From the NCBI RefSeq assembly GCF_030269325.1, contig NZ_BSTD01000005.1, positions 62,001-126,000 of the forward strand: 64,000 bases of DNA, written 5' to 3'. This DNA comes from Amycolatopsis sp. NBRC 101858. Its GTDB lineage: Bacteria; Actinomycetota; Actinomycetes; Mycobacteriales; Pseudonocardiaceae. The notes beneath the pieces were generated by a model that was not told where the DNA came from, made no database searches, and was given only the letters and a program-made list of their open reading frames with translations. This document shows positions 41,489-50,541 of this stretch, piece after piece (within the stretch, counting starts at the first letter, position 1; every line of letters begins with the position of its first letter). Position numbers and translations under genes: made by a program.

Positions 41489-42466
41489 CTACTGGACCTC
41501 GCCGGTCGCGATCCCGTCCGCGAGGCCGGTGATCCGGCCGCCGCGTTCGCCGAGCGCGATCAGGCCTTGGCGCGCGTCCGGGGCCGAGAGGCTGATCCGG
41601 ACACCCGCGCGTTCGACGTCCAGGCTGGCGGCCAGCGCCTGCGCGCCTTCGTACCCCGCGTTGATCGTGGCCGCCAGCCCGCCGGTCGAGGCCAGCGAAC
41701 CGCGCGCGGCGCCGAGCCGGCCGAGGGCTTCGTCGACGATCGGCAGCAGCGCGTCCCGGTTGCCTTCCGTCATCGCGCGCACGAGCTGCGGGTTCGACCC
41801 CGCGACGCGCGTCCCGTCGCGGTAGGACCCGGCGGCCAGCGACATGGCCAGCGGCCCGCCCTCGGCGCCGATCGTGGCGAGGATCGCCGCGAGCAGGTGC
41901 GGCAGGTGCGAGATCCGGGCGACGGCTTCGTCGTGCGACTCGGCGGGCAGCGGGACGACGTGCGCCCCGACGTCCAGCACGAACCCGGCGATCTCGGCCC
42001 ACGCCTCGAGATCGGTGTCGTCCTCGACGCCGACCACCCAGGCCGCGCCCTGGAACAACGCGGCGTCCCCGGCCAGCCAGCCGGAGCTCGACGTCCCGGC
42101 CATCGGGTGCCCGCCGACGTAGCGCGTGTACGGCACGCGACGGCGGACGGCGTCCAGGACCGGCGCTTTCACGCTGGTCACGTCGGTGAGCAGGCAGTGC
42201 GACGCGTGCTGGGCGACCAGGCGCAGCAGGTCGTCGACGGCAGGCAGCGGCACGGCCAGCACGACCATCGCGTCCTCGGCGGCGGCCCGGTGCAGCGCGG
42301 CTTCGACGTCCGTCGTGACGTCGTAACCCGCTCTGCTGGCCGCGTCGGCGTCCACTTCGGAAACCGCGGCGCCGAACGCCGTGCGGCCGCTGGCGGCCGC
42401 CGCGCGCAGCAGCGAACCACCGATCAGCCCGAGCCCGATCACGCATACGTCTCGCACGGGGTTCAT
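41489..42466 (-). CDS. tyrA: Prephenate dehydrogenase
   Basis: 325 residues from ATG 42466. It oxidises prephenate to 4-hydroxyphenylpyruvate for tyrosine synthesis. Rossmann NAD motif VCVIGLGLIGGSLLRAA, then TDVTSVKAPV, YVGGHPMAGTSSSGW (conserved His and Gly), SHLPHLLAAILA, and the AAGSYRDGTRVAGSNPQL block. It follows the flavoenzyme gene at 42493-44505 by 26 bp on the same strand. Confidence 0.9.
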   Translation of the reverse strand: MNPVRDVCVIGLGLIGGSLLRAAAASGRTAFGAAVSEVDADAASRAGYDVTTDVEAALHRAAAEDAMVVLAVPLPAVDDLLRLVAQHASHCLLTDVTSVKAPVLDAVRRRVPYTRYVGGHPMAGTSSSGWLAGDAALFQGAAWVVGVEDDTDLEAWAEIAGFVLDVGAHVVPLPAESHDEAVARISHLPHLLAAILATIGAEGGPLAMSLAAGSYRDGTRVAGSNPQLVRAMTEGNRDALLPIVDEALGRLGAARGSLASTGGLAATINAGYEGAQALAASLDVERAGVRISLSAPDARQGLIALGERGGRITGLADGIATGEVQ

Positions 42467-42492
42467 CCTGCCAGTGCCGGACGCTTCCCGGG

Positions 42493-44505
42493 CTACAGCG
42501 CAGCGGCGAGCCTCGTTCCCTGGTCGATCGCCCGTTTCGCGTCGAGTTCCGCGGCGACGTCGGCACCCCCGACGAGGTGCACCGGCAGGCCGGCGGCGCG
42601 CAGCTCGTCCGCGAGATCCCGCACGGGTTCCTGACCGGCGCAGACGACGATCGTGTCGACTTCCAGGAGCCGCGGCGCGCCGTCGACGGTGAGGTGCAGG
42701 CCGGCGTCGTCGATCCGCTCGTACGTCACGCCGGTGAGCTGCTCGACGCGCTTGGCCTTGAGCGCGGCCCGGTGCACCCAGCCCGACGTCTTGCCGAGTC
42801 CGGAACCGATCCCGGACTTCTTGCGCTGCAGCAGGTAAACCTGCCGCGGCGACGGCTCGGGCTTCGGCTTCGTCAGCCCGCCCGGCGCGTGCTCCGGATC
42901 GGTGACCCCCCACTCGGCCATCCACGCGTCGCGGTCGAGAGCCGGCGAAGCGGTGTGCGTGAGGAACTCGCTGACGTCGACGCCGATGCCGCCGGCCCCG
43001 ATCACCGCGACCCGCTCGCCGACCGGCTTCCCGTGCCGCACGACGTCGACGTAGGAGAGCACCTTGGGGTGGTCGATCCCGGGCAGCGACGGCACCCGCG
43101 GCGTGACGCCGGTGGCCAGCACGACCTCGTCGAAGCCGGTGAGCTCGGCCGCGGTCACGCGGGTGCCGAGGTGCAGCTTCACACCGGTCACCTCGACGCG
43201 CCGCTGGTAGTAGCGGATCGTCTCGGCGAACTCCTCCTTGCCGGGGATCTTCCGCGCGATGCCGAACTGGCCGCCGATCTCGTCGTCGGCTTCGAACAGC
43301 TCGACGCTGTGCCCGCGTTCGGCCAGCGCGGTCGCGGCCGAGAGTCCGGCGGGCCCGGCGCCGACGACGGCGACGTGCTTCGAGCGCCGGGTGGGCGCCA
43401 GCGTCAACGTCGTTTCGTGGCCGGCGCGCGGGTTCACCATGCAGGACACGAGCTTGCGCTTGAAGGCGTGGTCGAGGCAGGCCTGGTTGCAGGCGATGCA
43501 GGTGTTGATCTCGTCCTCGCGGCCGGTCTCGGCCTTGCGGATCCACTCGGGGTCGGCGAGGAACGGCCGGGCCATCGACACGAGATCGGCGTCGCCGCTG
43601 CTGAGGGCTTCTTCGGCGACCTGCGGCATGTTGATCCGGTTCGACGTGACCACCGGGATCGCGACGTGCGGCTTGAGCTTCCCGGTCACCCAGGTGAACG
43701 CGGCGCGCGGCACCGACGTCACGATCGTCGGCACGCGGGCTTCGTGCCAGCCGATGCCGGTGTTGATGATCGTCGCGCCGGCGGCTTCGACGTCCTTCGC
43801 GAGCGCGACGACGTCCTCCCAGCGCTGACCGCCCGGGACGAGGTCGAGCATGGAGAGCCGGTAGACGATGATGAAGTCGTCGCCGACCTTTTCCCTGGTG
43901 CGCTTGACGATTTCGACGGCGAACCGGCGGCGCTTCTCCGGCGTGCCGCCCCAGGCGTCGGTGCGCTTGTTGGTGCGCTCGGCCAGGAACTGGTTGATCA
44001 GGTAGCCCTCGGAGCCCATGATCTCGACGCCGTCGTAGCCCGCTTCGCGTGCGAGAGCGGCGCACTCGGCGAAGGCGTCGATCTGCTTGCGGACGCCTCG
44101 ACTCGTGAGGGCCCGCGGCCGGAACGGGTTGATCGGCGCCTTGATGCTCGACGCGGACACGCTCAGCGGGTGGTAGGCGTACCGGCCCGCGTGCAGGACC
44201 TGCAGCGCGATCTTGCCGCCGGCCTCGTGGACGGGCGCGGTGAGCTGCCGGTGCTGCCGGGCCTCGGCGGACGTCGTCAGCTTGGACGCGAGCGGCAGCA
44301 GCCAGCCGGTCTTGTTCGGCGCGAACCCGCCGGTGACGATCAGCCCGACGCCACCGCGGGCGCGTTCGGCGTAGTACTCGGCCAGCTCGGGGAAGTGGGC
44401 GGCCTTGTCTTCGAGACCGGTGTGCATCGACCCCATCAGGACGCGGTTGCGCAGCGTCGTGAAGCCGAGGTCCAGCGGCGACAGCAGGTTCGGGTACTGG
44501 CTCAT
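42493..44505 (-). CDS. NADPH-dependent 2,4-dienoyl-CoA reductase-like flavoenzyme (OYE plus NAD(P)H domains)
   Basis: 670 residues from ATG 44505, coupled to the PadR stop. N-terminal old-yellow-enzyme barrel with Fe-S ligands: GSMHTGLEDK, GYDGVEIMGSEGYLINQFL, then CIACNQACLDHAFKRKLVSCMVNP (4Fe-4S Cys). C-terminal FAD/NAD(P)H module: VAVVGAGPAGLSAATALAERG, then VAVIGAGGIGVDVSEFL. This is the FadH type. It may reduce unsaturated acyl-CoA, but substrates vary in the family. Confidence 0.88.
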   Translation of the reverse strand: MSQYPNLLSPLDLGFTTLRNRVLMGSMHTGLEDKAAHFPELAEYYAERARGGVGLIVTGGFAPNKTGWLLPLASKLTTSAEARQHRQLTAPVHEAGGKIALQVLHAGRYAYHPLSVSASSIKAPINPFRPRALTSRGVRKQIDAFAECAALAREAGYDGVEIMGSEGYLINQFLAERTNKRTDAWGGTPEKRRRFAVEIVKRTREKVGDDFIIVYRLSMLDLVPGGQRWEDVVALAKDVEAAGATIINTGIGWHEARVPTIVTSVPRAAFTWVTGKLKPHVAIPVVTSNRINMPQVAEEALSSGDADLVSMARPFLADPEWIRKAETGREDEINTCIACNQACLDHAFKRKLVSCMVNPRAGHETTLTLAPTRRSKHVAVVGAGPAGLSAATALAERGHSVELFEADDEIGGQFGIARKIPGKEEFAETIRYYQRRVEVTGVKLHLGTRVTAAELTGFDEVVLATGVTPRVPSLPGIDHPKVLSYVDVVRHGKPVGERVAVIGAGGIGVDVSEFLTHTASPALDRDAWMAEWGVTDPEHAPGGLTKPKPEPSPRQVYLLQRKKSGIGSGLGKTSGWVHRAALKAKRVEQLTGVTYERIDDAGLHLTVDGAPRLLEVDTIVVCAGQEPVRDLADELRAAGLPVHLVGGADVAAELDAKRAIDQGTRLAAAL

Positions 44506-45047
44506 CAGGCGTCCTTCTCGTGGTGGAGGGCGGCGAGGACTTCGTCGAACCACTCGACCTGGCCCTCTTCGACGCGGATGCCGCCGCGCAGGACCAGGTA
44601 CTGGTGCAGGTGCTGGCCGGTCAGCGCCGCGGGCGCGGGGAAGTCGCGCTTCTCGATCTGGCGGTAGACGTCGAGCCGCTCGGCGTGCGCGGAGCGGTGC
44701 CGGACGATTTCCTCGGCGACGGCTGAGGGGTCGCCGAAAGTGGCGCCGCGGATCTTCACGGCGAGTTCCACCGGCCCGGCCGACGGGTCCGGCTCGGCCA
44801 GCCAGCGGACGAGCTCGGCGCGGCCGCCGTCGCCGACCGTGTAGACCTTCTTGTCCGGCCGGCCCGACTGCGCGACGACGTCGACGGCGACCCAGCCGGC
44901 CTCTTCCATCCGCTTCAGCACGCGGTAGATCTGCTGGTGGGTGGCGCTCCAGAACAGCCCGATCGACTTCTCGAACCGGCGCGTGAGCTCGTAGCCCGAG
45001 CCGGCGCGCTCGGACAGCGAGACGAGGATCGCGTGCTCCAGTGCCAT
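44505..45047 (-). CDS. PadR-family transcriptional regulator
   Basis: 180 residues. Winged helix: ALEHAILVSLSERAGSGYELTRRFEKSIGLFW, then HQQIYRVLKRMEEAGWVAVDVV and GRPDKKVYTVGDGGRAELVRWL. A C-terminal helical part follows. It lies immediately upstream of the flavoenzyme gene, so it should control its own operon. The palindrome TGCAAC-GA-GTTGCA just upstream is a good candidate operator. Confidence 0.9.
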   Translation of the reverse strand: MALEHAILVSLSERAGSGYELTRRFEKSIGLFWSATHQQIYRVLKRMEEAGWVAVDVVAQSGRPDKKVYTVGDGGRAELVRWLAEPDPSAGPVELAVKIRGATFGDPSAVAEEIVRHRSAHAERLDVYRQIEKRDFPAPAALTGQHLHQYLVLRGGIRVEEGQVEWFDEVLAALHHEKDA

Positions 45048-45062
45048 GGCCCGAGGGTCCTA

Positions 45063-45084
45063 TGCAACGAGTTGCAGTGCAACG
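45063..45084. promoter_or_regulatory. Palindrome TGCAAC-GA-GTTGCA with an extra half-site upstream of padR
   Basis: 14-bp palindrome at 45063-45076, followed by a repeat of TGCAACGA at 45078-45085. It lies 16 bp before the PadR start, in the region shared with the divergent patatin gene. Probable PadR operator. Confidence 0.55.
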
Positions 45085-45151
45085 AGGCGCGCATCACTTC
45101 ACCCCCCTGGGTGGCACAAATCGGGTCGACGGATCGGCCGAAACGACGAGG

Positions 45152-46090
45152 ATGGGAGGAGTGCACCCGGTACTCGAACTGATCTCCGAACGGATGGCGG
45201 CGGGCAGTGTCCCGGGCGAACGCACCGATGGCCGGCGCCTCGCACTCGCCGTCGAAGGCGGCAGCAGCCGCGGCACGTACTCGAGCGGCATGGTCCTGGC
45301 CCTGGACGAACTGGGCATCACCCCCGCGTTCGACGCCGTCTACGGCTCGTCGGCGGGCGCGCTGAACGGTGCGTGGCTGCTCTGCGGCCGGTCGTCGACC
45401 GGCGTGCGGACCTGGTGGAACCCGGTGGTCATGCGCCGGATCATCAACCCGCTGCACACCCTGCGCGGCCGCGCGGTGATCGACCTCGAATACCTCGTCC
45501 ACCAGGTCTATTCGGTGCTGGAGCCGATGGACTTCCCGGCGATCCTGGCCAACCCGGTGACGTTCCACCCGCTGGCCACCGACGCCGACACGGGGGAGTC
45601 GACCGACCTCCACCCCTTTCTCGACGACGTCGCCGCGATCAAGGTCGCGCTCGCGGCGTCGTCCTGCATGCCGGTACTGGCCGGCCCGCCGATCCCGATG
45701 GCCGGCCGCCGGTTCGTCGACGCGGGCGTCGCCGAGCCGATCCCGTACCGCACGGCGCTGGCCCAGGACGCGACCGACGTCCTCGTGCTGCGCACCCGCC
45801 GCGCGGACGAGCTGCCGCTGCCGCCACCGCGGGCGTACGACGTCGTCGTCCCGCGCTTCCTGCGCCGCCAGGCCCCGGGCGCGATCCCCGCGTGGCGCGA
45901 CACCTACCGGCGCGACGTCGAGGACGAGGAGGTCCTGGCGTCCGACCCGCGGATCCTGAGCATCCGCCCACCGGCCGGCTCGCCGGACGTGGCGGTGCTG
46001 GAGCGCGACCCCGAGGTGCTGCGCAAGGCCGTGGAGCTGGGTAAGAGCGCGGTCCTCGACGTGCTGGACGGGCTACGCGAAGCTTCCTAG
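45152..46090 (+). CDS. Patatin-like phospholipase
   Basis: About 312 residues. RLALAVEGGSSRGTYSSGM holds the oxyanion glycines, VYGSSAGALNGAW the catalytic Ser (GxSxG), and RRFVDAGVAEPIPY the Asp of the dyad (DAG variant of DGG). The start is uncertain between ATG 45152 and GTG 45161. It is divergent from the PadR regulator. Its last 18 bp overlap the convergent membrane protein gene. Confidence 0.85.
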   Translation: MGGVHPVLELISERMAAGSVPGERTDGRRLALAVEGGSSRGTYSSGMVLALDELGITPAFDAVYGSSAGALNGAWLLCGRSSTGVRTWWNPVVMRRIINPLHTLRGRAVIDLEYLVHQVYSVLEPMDFPAILANPVTFHPLATDADTGESTDLHPFLDDVAAIKVALAASSCMPVLAGPPIPMAGRRFVDAGVAEPIPYRTALAQDATDVLVLRTRRADELPLPPPRAYDVVVPRFLRRQAPGAIPAWRDTYRRDVEDEEVLASDPRILSIRPPAGSPDVAVLERDPEVLRKAVELGKSAVLDVLDGLREAS

Positions 46091-46540
46091 CCGATCGGCC
46101 CGCGCCTGCACGACCAGCCGCTGCACCCCGAGCGAGACGGCCAGGTACAGCAGGATCGACCCGGCGCCGAGCCCCTTCGCGGCGCTGTCGAAGAGCAGGT
46201 CCAGTCCGATGTGGACACCGAGCCCGACCACCCACAGCGCGGCGGTGACCCAGGTGCCCTGCCGCCACAGCTGCCCGTCCTTGCGCCAGAGCCGCGTGCT
46301 CCGGGCCCGCACGACGCCGAAGCCCGCCGCGAGCAGCAGGCTGACCACGAGGGCGACGATCAGCATGGCCGACGTCGAGGCGGTCTTCAGGTAGGTGCTC
46401 AGCTGCAGGACCCCGAGCACCAGCAGGATCAGCAGCACGACCGGCCGGCGGTCCTCGCGCACCAGGCGCCGCTGCGTCTGCCGCCACACCAGCCACGCCA
46501 GCACGACGAGTCCGACAAGGATGTTGACCGAGCTGTCCAC
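46073..46540 (-). CDS. Small integral membrane protein, function unknown
   Basis: 155 residues from GTG 46540, GGGGGAA upstream. Four membrane helices: NILVGLVVLAWLVWRQ, VVLLILLVLGVLQLS, AMLIVALVVSLLLAAGFGV and GAGSILLYLAVSLGVQRLVVQ. Between helices 3 and 4 lies RSTRLWRKDGQLWRQGTWVTAALW, a basic cytosolic stretch, followed by further hydrophobic sequence (VGLGVHIGLDLLF). No family I recognise. Confidence 0.65.
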   Translation of the reverse strand: MDSSVNILVGLVVLAWLVWRQTQRRLVREDRRPVVLLILLVLGVLQLSTYLKTASTSAMLIVALVVSLLLAAGFGVVRARSTRLWRKDGQLWRQGTWVTAALWVVGLGVHIGLDLLFDSAAKGLGAGSILLYLAVSLGVQRLVVQARADRLGSFA

Positions 46541-46626
46541 GCGTTCCCCCTTGGTGATCCGTTCGACCACCACGGTCCCCGCCGCGCGCCGCCGGGACGT
46601 CAACCCCCGGGTTGAAGCCAGGTGGA

Positions 46627-47469
46627 TCAGGGCTTGCGCGCGATGCCGCCGATCACCCGCGACTCCGACGGCGAGCCGGCGAACACCGTCCGCTCGTCGG
46701 GGTGCCAAGCCGGCGCGTAGACCAGCCCCGGCTCGAGCATCGGCCAGCCGCCGAAAAAGCGTTCGAACTCGGCCATCGGCCGCAGGAAACCCGGGTTCGT
46801 CGTCGTCTCGTAGTACTCCAGCAGGTCGACCAGCGCCTGCCGCTCGTCCTCGTTGACCGGGTTCTCGTTCGTCATCTGCGAGAGCACCAGCAGCGAGCCG
46901 GGGGCCAGGCGCTCGCGGTAGTACTCGAGCAGCTCGTCGGGATCCTGCTCGTCCTTGATGAAATGCATGACGGCGTTGATCACCAGCGCGACCGGCTCGC
47001 GCACGTCGATCACCTCCGACGCCGTCACGCGGTCCCAGAGGTCCTCCGGCTGCAGGAAGTCCGCGGCGATGGCGTGGTGGCGCTCCGGATCGGCGGTGTC
47101 GGCGAGCAGCAGCGTCGAGTGCGCGAGGGCGATCGGCTCGTTGTCGATGTAGAGCACGTGCGTGTCGAGGTGCGCGCTGTGCTGATCGGCGACCTCGTGG
47201 ACGTTGCCCGCGGTCGGCAGGCCCGAGCCGATGTCGACGAACTGCCGGATGCCGGCGCGCACGCACTCGCGGACCGCGCGGCCGAGGAACTGGCGGCTCG
47301 TCAGGCAGTAGTCGCCCATGAGCGGCAGCCGGGCGCGCACCTTCTCGGCGAAGTCACGGTCGATCGCGTAGTTCGTGGTGCCGCCGATGAAGTAGTCGTA
47401 GATCCGCGCCGCCGACGGCCGGTCGAGACTGCTCTCGACGGCCTTGAGCGCGTCGTCGTGGTTGATCAT
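46627..47469 (-). CDS. SAM-dependent methyltransferase of the DUF574 type (Methyltransf_19)
   Basis: 280 residues from ATG 47469, overlapping the MarR stop (ATGA). Family motifs are clear: DRPSAARIYDYFIGGTTNYAIDRDFAEKV at the start, QFVDIGSGLPTAGNVHEVA (SAM glycine loop), HVLYIDNEPIALAHS, and VALVINAVMHFIKD. This actinomycete-expanded family has unknown substrates. The coupling to an OhrR-like regulator gene is unusual. Confidence 0.87.
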   Translation of the reverse strand: MINHDDALKAVESSLDRPSAARIYDYFIGGTTNYAIDRDFAEKVRARLPLMGDYCLTSRQFLGRAVRECVRAGIRQFVDIGSGLPTAGNVHEVADQHSAHLDTHVLYIDNEPIALAHSTLLLADTADPERHHAIAADFLQPEDLWDRVTASEVIDVREPVALVINAVMHFIKDEQDPDELLEYYRERLAPGSLLVLSQMTNENPVNEDERQALVDLLEYYETTTNPGFLRPMAEFERFFGGWPMLEPGLVYAPAWHPDERTVFAGSPSESRVIGGIARKP

Positions 47470-47915
47470 GCCGGGGACCGGGCCTCTCGGTAGGCGTTCA
47501 CCGACTCTGTCAGCCGGTCCAGCTCGGCGCGCATCCGGGCCACGCCGGCGTCGTCGAGGCCCATCGCGGTGCCGATGACGTCCGGGATGCCCTCGGCCTT
47601 CTCCCGCAACGCTTTGCCGGCGTCGCTGAGGCTGACCATGACCGCGCGCTCGTCGTCGGCCTGCCGGTTGCGCTCGACGAGCCCGGCCGCGTGCAGGCGC
47701 TTGAGCAGCGGAGACAGCGTGCCCGAGTCGAGGTTCAGCTCGGCGCCCAGTTCCTTCACGAGCCGGTGGTCCCGCTCCCAGAGCGCCAGCATGACCAGGT
47801 ACTGGGGGTAGGTCAGGTCGAGGTCTTCCAGGACGACCCGGTAGAGCGCGGTCACCGCGCGCGACGCCGAGTACAGCCCGAAGCAGAGCTGGTCGTCCAG
47901 TCGCAGCGACGCCAT
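47466..47915 (-). CDS. OhrR-like MarR-family regulator with a redox-type Cys
   Basis: 149 residues. The N terminus ASLRLDDQLCFGLYSASRAVTALYR, then LDLTYPQYLVMLALWE is the OhrR pattern, with a single Cys11 where OhrR senses organic peroxides. The winged helix is RLVKELGAELNLDSGTLSPLLKRLHAAGLVERNR. No ohr gene is present nearby. Its neighbours are the DUF574 methyltransferase (coupled) and a divergent hormone-sensitive-lipase-type esterase. Confidence 0.85.
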   Translation of the reverse strand: MASLRLDDQLCFGLYSASRAVTALYRVVLEDLDLTYPQYLVMLALWERDHRLVKELGAELNLDSGTLSPLLKRLHAAGLVERNRQADDERAVMVSLSDAGKALREKAEGIPDVIGTAMGLDDAGVARMRAELDRLTESVNAYREARSPA

Positions 47916-47971
47916 GGCGTCCTCCTCTCTCGTGACTCTCCATGATTCCCGGGCGGGTCGATCGAGGCAAC

Positions 47972-48017
47972 TTAAGTGCTCTTAATCTCATTGGACGTCA
48001 TTCAGTTGTGCACAACT
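47972..48017. promoter_or_regulatory. Two candidate operators in the OhrR-like/esterase intergenic region
   Basis: TTAAG-TGCT-CTTAA (47972-47985) and the perfect 14-bp palindrome AGTTGTGCACAACT (48004-48017). Both lie between the divergent genes starting at 47915 and 48072. Either could bind the OhrR-like protein. Confidence 0.55.
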
Positions 48018-48071
48018 TAGTTGAGAGCTACCTTCAGTCGGGTCAGCTTCACCGCCCCCGAGGAGGACGAC

Positions 48072-49034
48072 ATGACCGCCAACCCGCACAACCTCGCCCT
48101 GGAACCGGCCGCGCAGGCGTTCGCCGAGGCCACCGACCAGCCGCCGTACCTGTTCCAGCTGCCGCCGGAGGAGGGGCGCAAGGCCGTCGACGGAGTCCAG
48201 GACGGCGAAGTCGCCATGGCCGCCGCTTCGATCGAGGTCCTGAAGGTGCCGGGTGGCCCGACCGGCGAGGTCGAGACCCGGATCGTCCGCCCCGAGGGCG
48301 TCGAGGGGCCGCTGCCGGTGATCGTCTACATCCACGGCGCCGGCTGGGTCTTCGGCGACTTCCACACCCACCAGCGCCTGGTGCGCGAACTGGCCGCCGG
48401 CGTCGGCGCGGCCGTCGTGTTCCCCGAGTACGACCGCTCGCCGGAGGCGCGCTACCCGGTCGCCATCGAGCAGAGCTACGCCGTGGCGAAGTGGGTTGCC
48501 GAGCACGGCGCTTCGAAGGGCCTGGACACGTCGCGCATCGCGATCGCAGGCGACTCCGTCGGCGGGAACATGACCGCGGCGCTGACGTTGCTGGCCAAGC
48601 AGCGCGGCGACGTCACCTTCCGCCAGCAGGTGCTCTTCTACCCGGTGACCGACGCGAACTTCGACACCGAGTCGTACGCGAAGTTCGCCGAGGGCTACTT
48701 CCTCGGCCGCGAGGGCATGAAGTGGTTCTGGGACCAGTACACGACGGATCCCGCGCAGCGAGCGGAGATCACCGCGTCCCCGCTGCGCGCGTCGCTCGAG
48801 GAGCTGGCCGGGCTGCCGCCGGCGCTGGTGATCACCGGCGAGGCGGACGTGCTCCGCGACGAAGGCGAGGCGTACGCGGCGAAGCTGCGTCAGGCCGGCG
48901 TGCCCGTCACGGCCGTGCGCTACCAGGGGATCATCCACGACTTCGTGATGGTCAACGCGCTGCGCGAGACCCACGCCGCCGAGGCCGCGATCACCCAGGC
49001 CATCACCGTCCTGACGCGGGCTTTGGAGAAATAA
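48072..49034 (+). CDS. Alpha/beta-hydrolase, hormone-sensitive-lipase type esterase
   Basis: 320 residues from ATG 48072, AGGAGG directly upstream. Oxyanion motif YIHGAGWVFGD (HGGG variant), nucleophile IAGDSVGGNMTAAL, acid in ITGEADVLRDEG, and base GIIHDFVMVNAL. Size and motifs match the family of carboxylesterases and lipases. Probably regulated by the divergent OhrR-like protein. Confidence 0.9.
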   Translation: MTANPHNLALEPAAQAFAEATDQPPYLFQLPPEEGRKAVDGVQDGEVAMAAASIEVLKVPGGPTGEVETRIVRPEGVEGPLPVIVYIHGAGWVFGDFHTHQRLVRELAAGVGAAVVFPEYDRSPEARYPVAIEQSYAVAKWVAEHGASKGLDTSRIAIAGDSVGGNMTAALTLLAKQRGDVTFRQQVLFYPVTDANFDTESYAKFAEGYFLGREGMKWFWDQYTTDPAQRAEITASPLRASLEELAGLPPALVITGEADVLRDEGEAYAAKLRQAGVPVTAVRYQGIIHDFVMVNALRETHAAEAAITQAITVLTRALEK

Positions 49035-49059
49035 CTGAGAAATCGCTGAGTCCGCCGAG

Positions 49060-49097
49060 CGTTGCGGCCCTATGGCGCAAGTCACAGGGCCGCAACG
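49060..49097. terminator. Hairpin after the esterase gene
   Basis: A 12-bp stem (CGTTGCGGCCCT at 49060-49071 with AGGGCCGCAACG at 49086-49097), 14-base loop, no U-tract. It lies 26 bp after the stop and is a probable terminator. Confidence 0.6.
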
Positions 49098-49181
49098 TGC
49101 ATGCCCGGTCAAACGTGATATATACGCGACTCCGGGGGGTTCCGGGTGCGCATTCACTGCCCGCCCGGAAGGACCCGAACC

Positions 49182-50387
49182 ATGAACGTGAGCAGCATCC
49201 GGCTGGATTCGCCGGTCAACATGATCGTGGTGGTCGTGCTGACGCTGCTCGCGATCATCGCGGTCCCGTGGTTCTGGGACCGCTGGAAGCGCAAGCGGCT
49301 CTGGCGCAGCGCCACGATCCTGCTCGCAGTCGTGTTGCTGGTCGTCTCGACCGGCATGGCGGGCAACATGATCGGCGGGTTCTTCCCGACGGTCGGATCG
49401 CTGCTCGGCACCGGTGTCTACGCCGGCCAGGGCACCGACGCCGAGGCGGCGCAGAACGGCGAGGACCTCGAGAAGCTGCGCGACACGGGGGTGGCGCACG
49501 CGAAGGAGGGCAAGGGGACGGTCGTCCACATGAAGGTGACGGGCCGGCGCACCAAGCTGACCCGCGACGTCACGGTCTACCTGCCCCCGCAGTACTTCGA
49601 CGCGGCGTACAAGGAGCTGCGGTTCCCGGCGATCGAATGGATCCCGAACTACCCGTCCGGCCCCGAGGTCTTCGCCGTCTACGGCATGCCGCAGCAGCTC
49701 GACACGGCGATCGCCCGCAAGGCGTTGCCCCCGACAGTGGTGATCGTCCCCGACCCGACGGGCGTCCCGAAGGTCGGCCACGACACCGAATGCGTCGACG
49801 AGGTCAACGGCACGGCGAACGACACCTACCTGACGGCCGACCTGCGCGACTGGGCCCAGCAGAAGCTCGGCGTCTCGCCGAACCGCCGGGCGTGGACGAT
49901 GGCGGGCTGGTCCTCCGGCGGCTACTGCGCGATGAACCTGGTGACGCGCCACCCCCAGTGGTACGGCCAGGCGGTCAGCGTCAGCGGCTACGACAAGGCC
50001 CAGGTCGACGCGGAGACCGAGGACCTGTTCCACGGCCGCCAGGACATCAACGACGCGAACAACGTCCGGCTGAACGTGCGGCTGCACCCGTCGCCGGTGG
50101 ACATCCTGGCGATCTCGGGCGACAAGGAGAAGTACGAGAGCTTCGCGATCGACCAGATCCGCGCGGCGGCCCGGCCCCCGCTGCAGTTCTCGTCGTGGCG
50201 GATCCCGGACGCGGGGCACAACATGAACACGTTCAAGTCGCAGATCCCGGACGTGCTGACGTGGATCGGAGCGCACTCGCTGGCCCCGGCCCCGGTCGGC
50301 CGACAGGTCGAGACCACCGGCGGCGTGCTGCCGTGGCCGTTGCCCCGCTCCGGCGCACACGGCGCGCTGGCCGACACGGATCAGTAG
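49182..50387 (+). CDS. Membrane-anchored esterase-like alpha/beta-hydrolase (antigen-85-like fold)
   Basis: 401 residues from ATG 49182. Two N-terminal membrane helices (MIVVVVLTLLAIIAVPWFW and ATILLAVVLLVVSTGMAGNMIGG). The catalytic part has MAGWSSGGYCAMNLVTRH (Ser nucleophile), an Asp in LAISGDKEKYE and a His in IPDAGHNMNTFK. The esterase D/antigen 85 layout is likely, acting outside the membrane. It may use a glycolipid or a siderophore as substrate; this is inference. Confidence 0.82.
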   Translation: MNVSSIRLDSPVNMIVVVVLTLLAIIAVPWFWDRWKRKRLWRSATILLAVVLLVVSTGMAGNMIGGFFPTVGSLLGTGVYAGQGTDAEAAQNGEDLEKLRDTGVAHAKEGKGTVVHMKVTGRRTKLTRDVTVYLPPQYFDAAYKELRFPAIEWIPNYPSGPEVFAVYGMPQQLDTAIARKALPPTVVIVPDPTGVPKVGHDTECVDEVNGTANDTYLTADLRDWAQQKLGVSPNRRAWTMAGWSSGGYCAMNLVTRHPQWYGQAVSVSGYDKAQVDAETEDLFHGRQDINDANNVRLNVRLHPSPVDILAISGDKEKYESFAIDQIRAAARPPLQFSSWRIPDAGHNMNTFKSQIPDVLTWIGAHSLAPAPVGRQVETTGGVLPWPLPRSGAHGALADTDQ

Positions 50388-50541
50388 GCGCGGCAAGGGT
50401 TTCGGGGCCGCGGGGCCGCGGGGCCGCGGGCGGGCAGCGGGGCAGCTGCGCGGTCAAGGCCGCCGGCCGCGCCGCCGCAACCGGTCCCGCGCTGCCCGGC
50501 ACCGGACCCGCGCTGCCTCCGTCTCTGTCTCAGCGTCGGCC

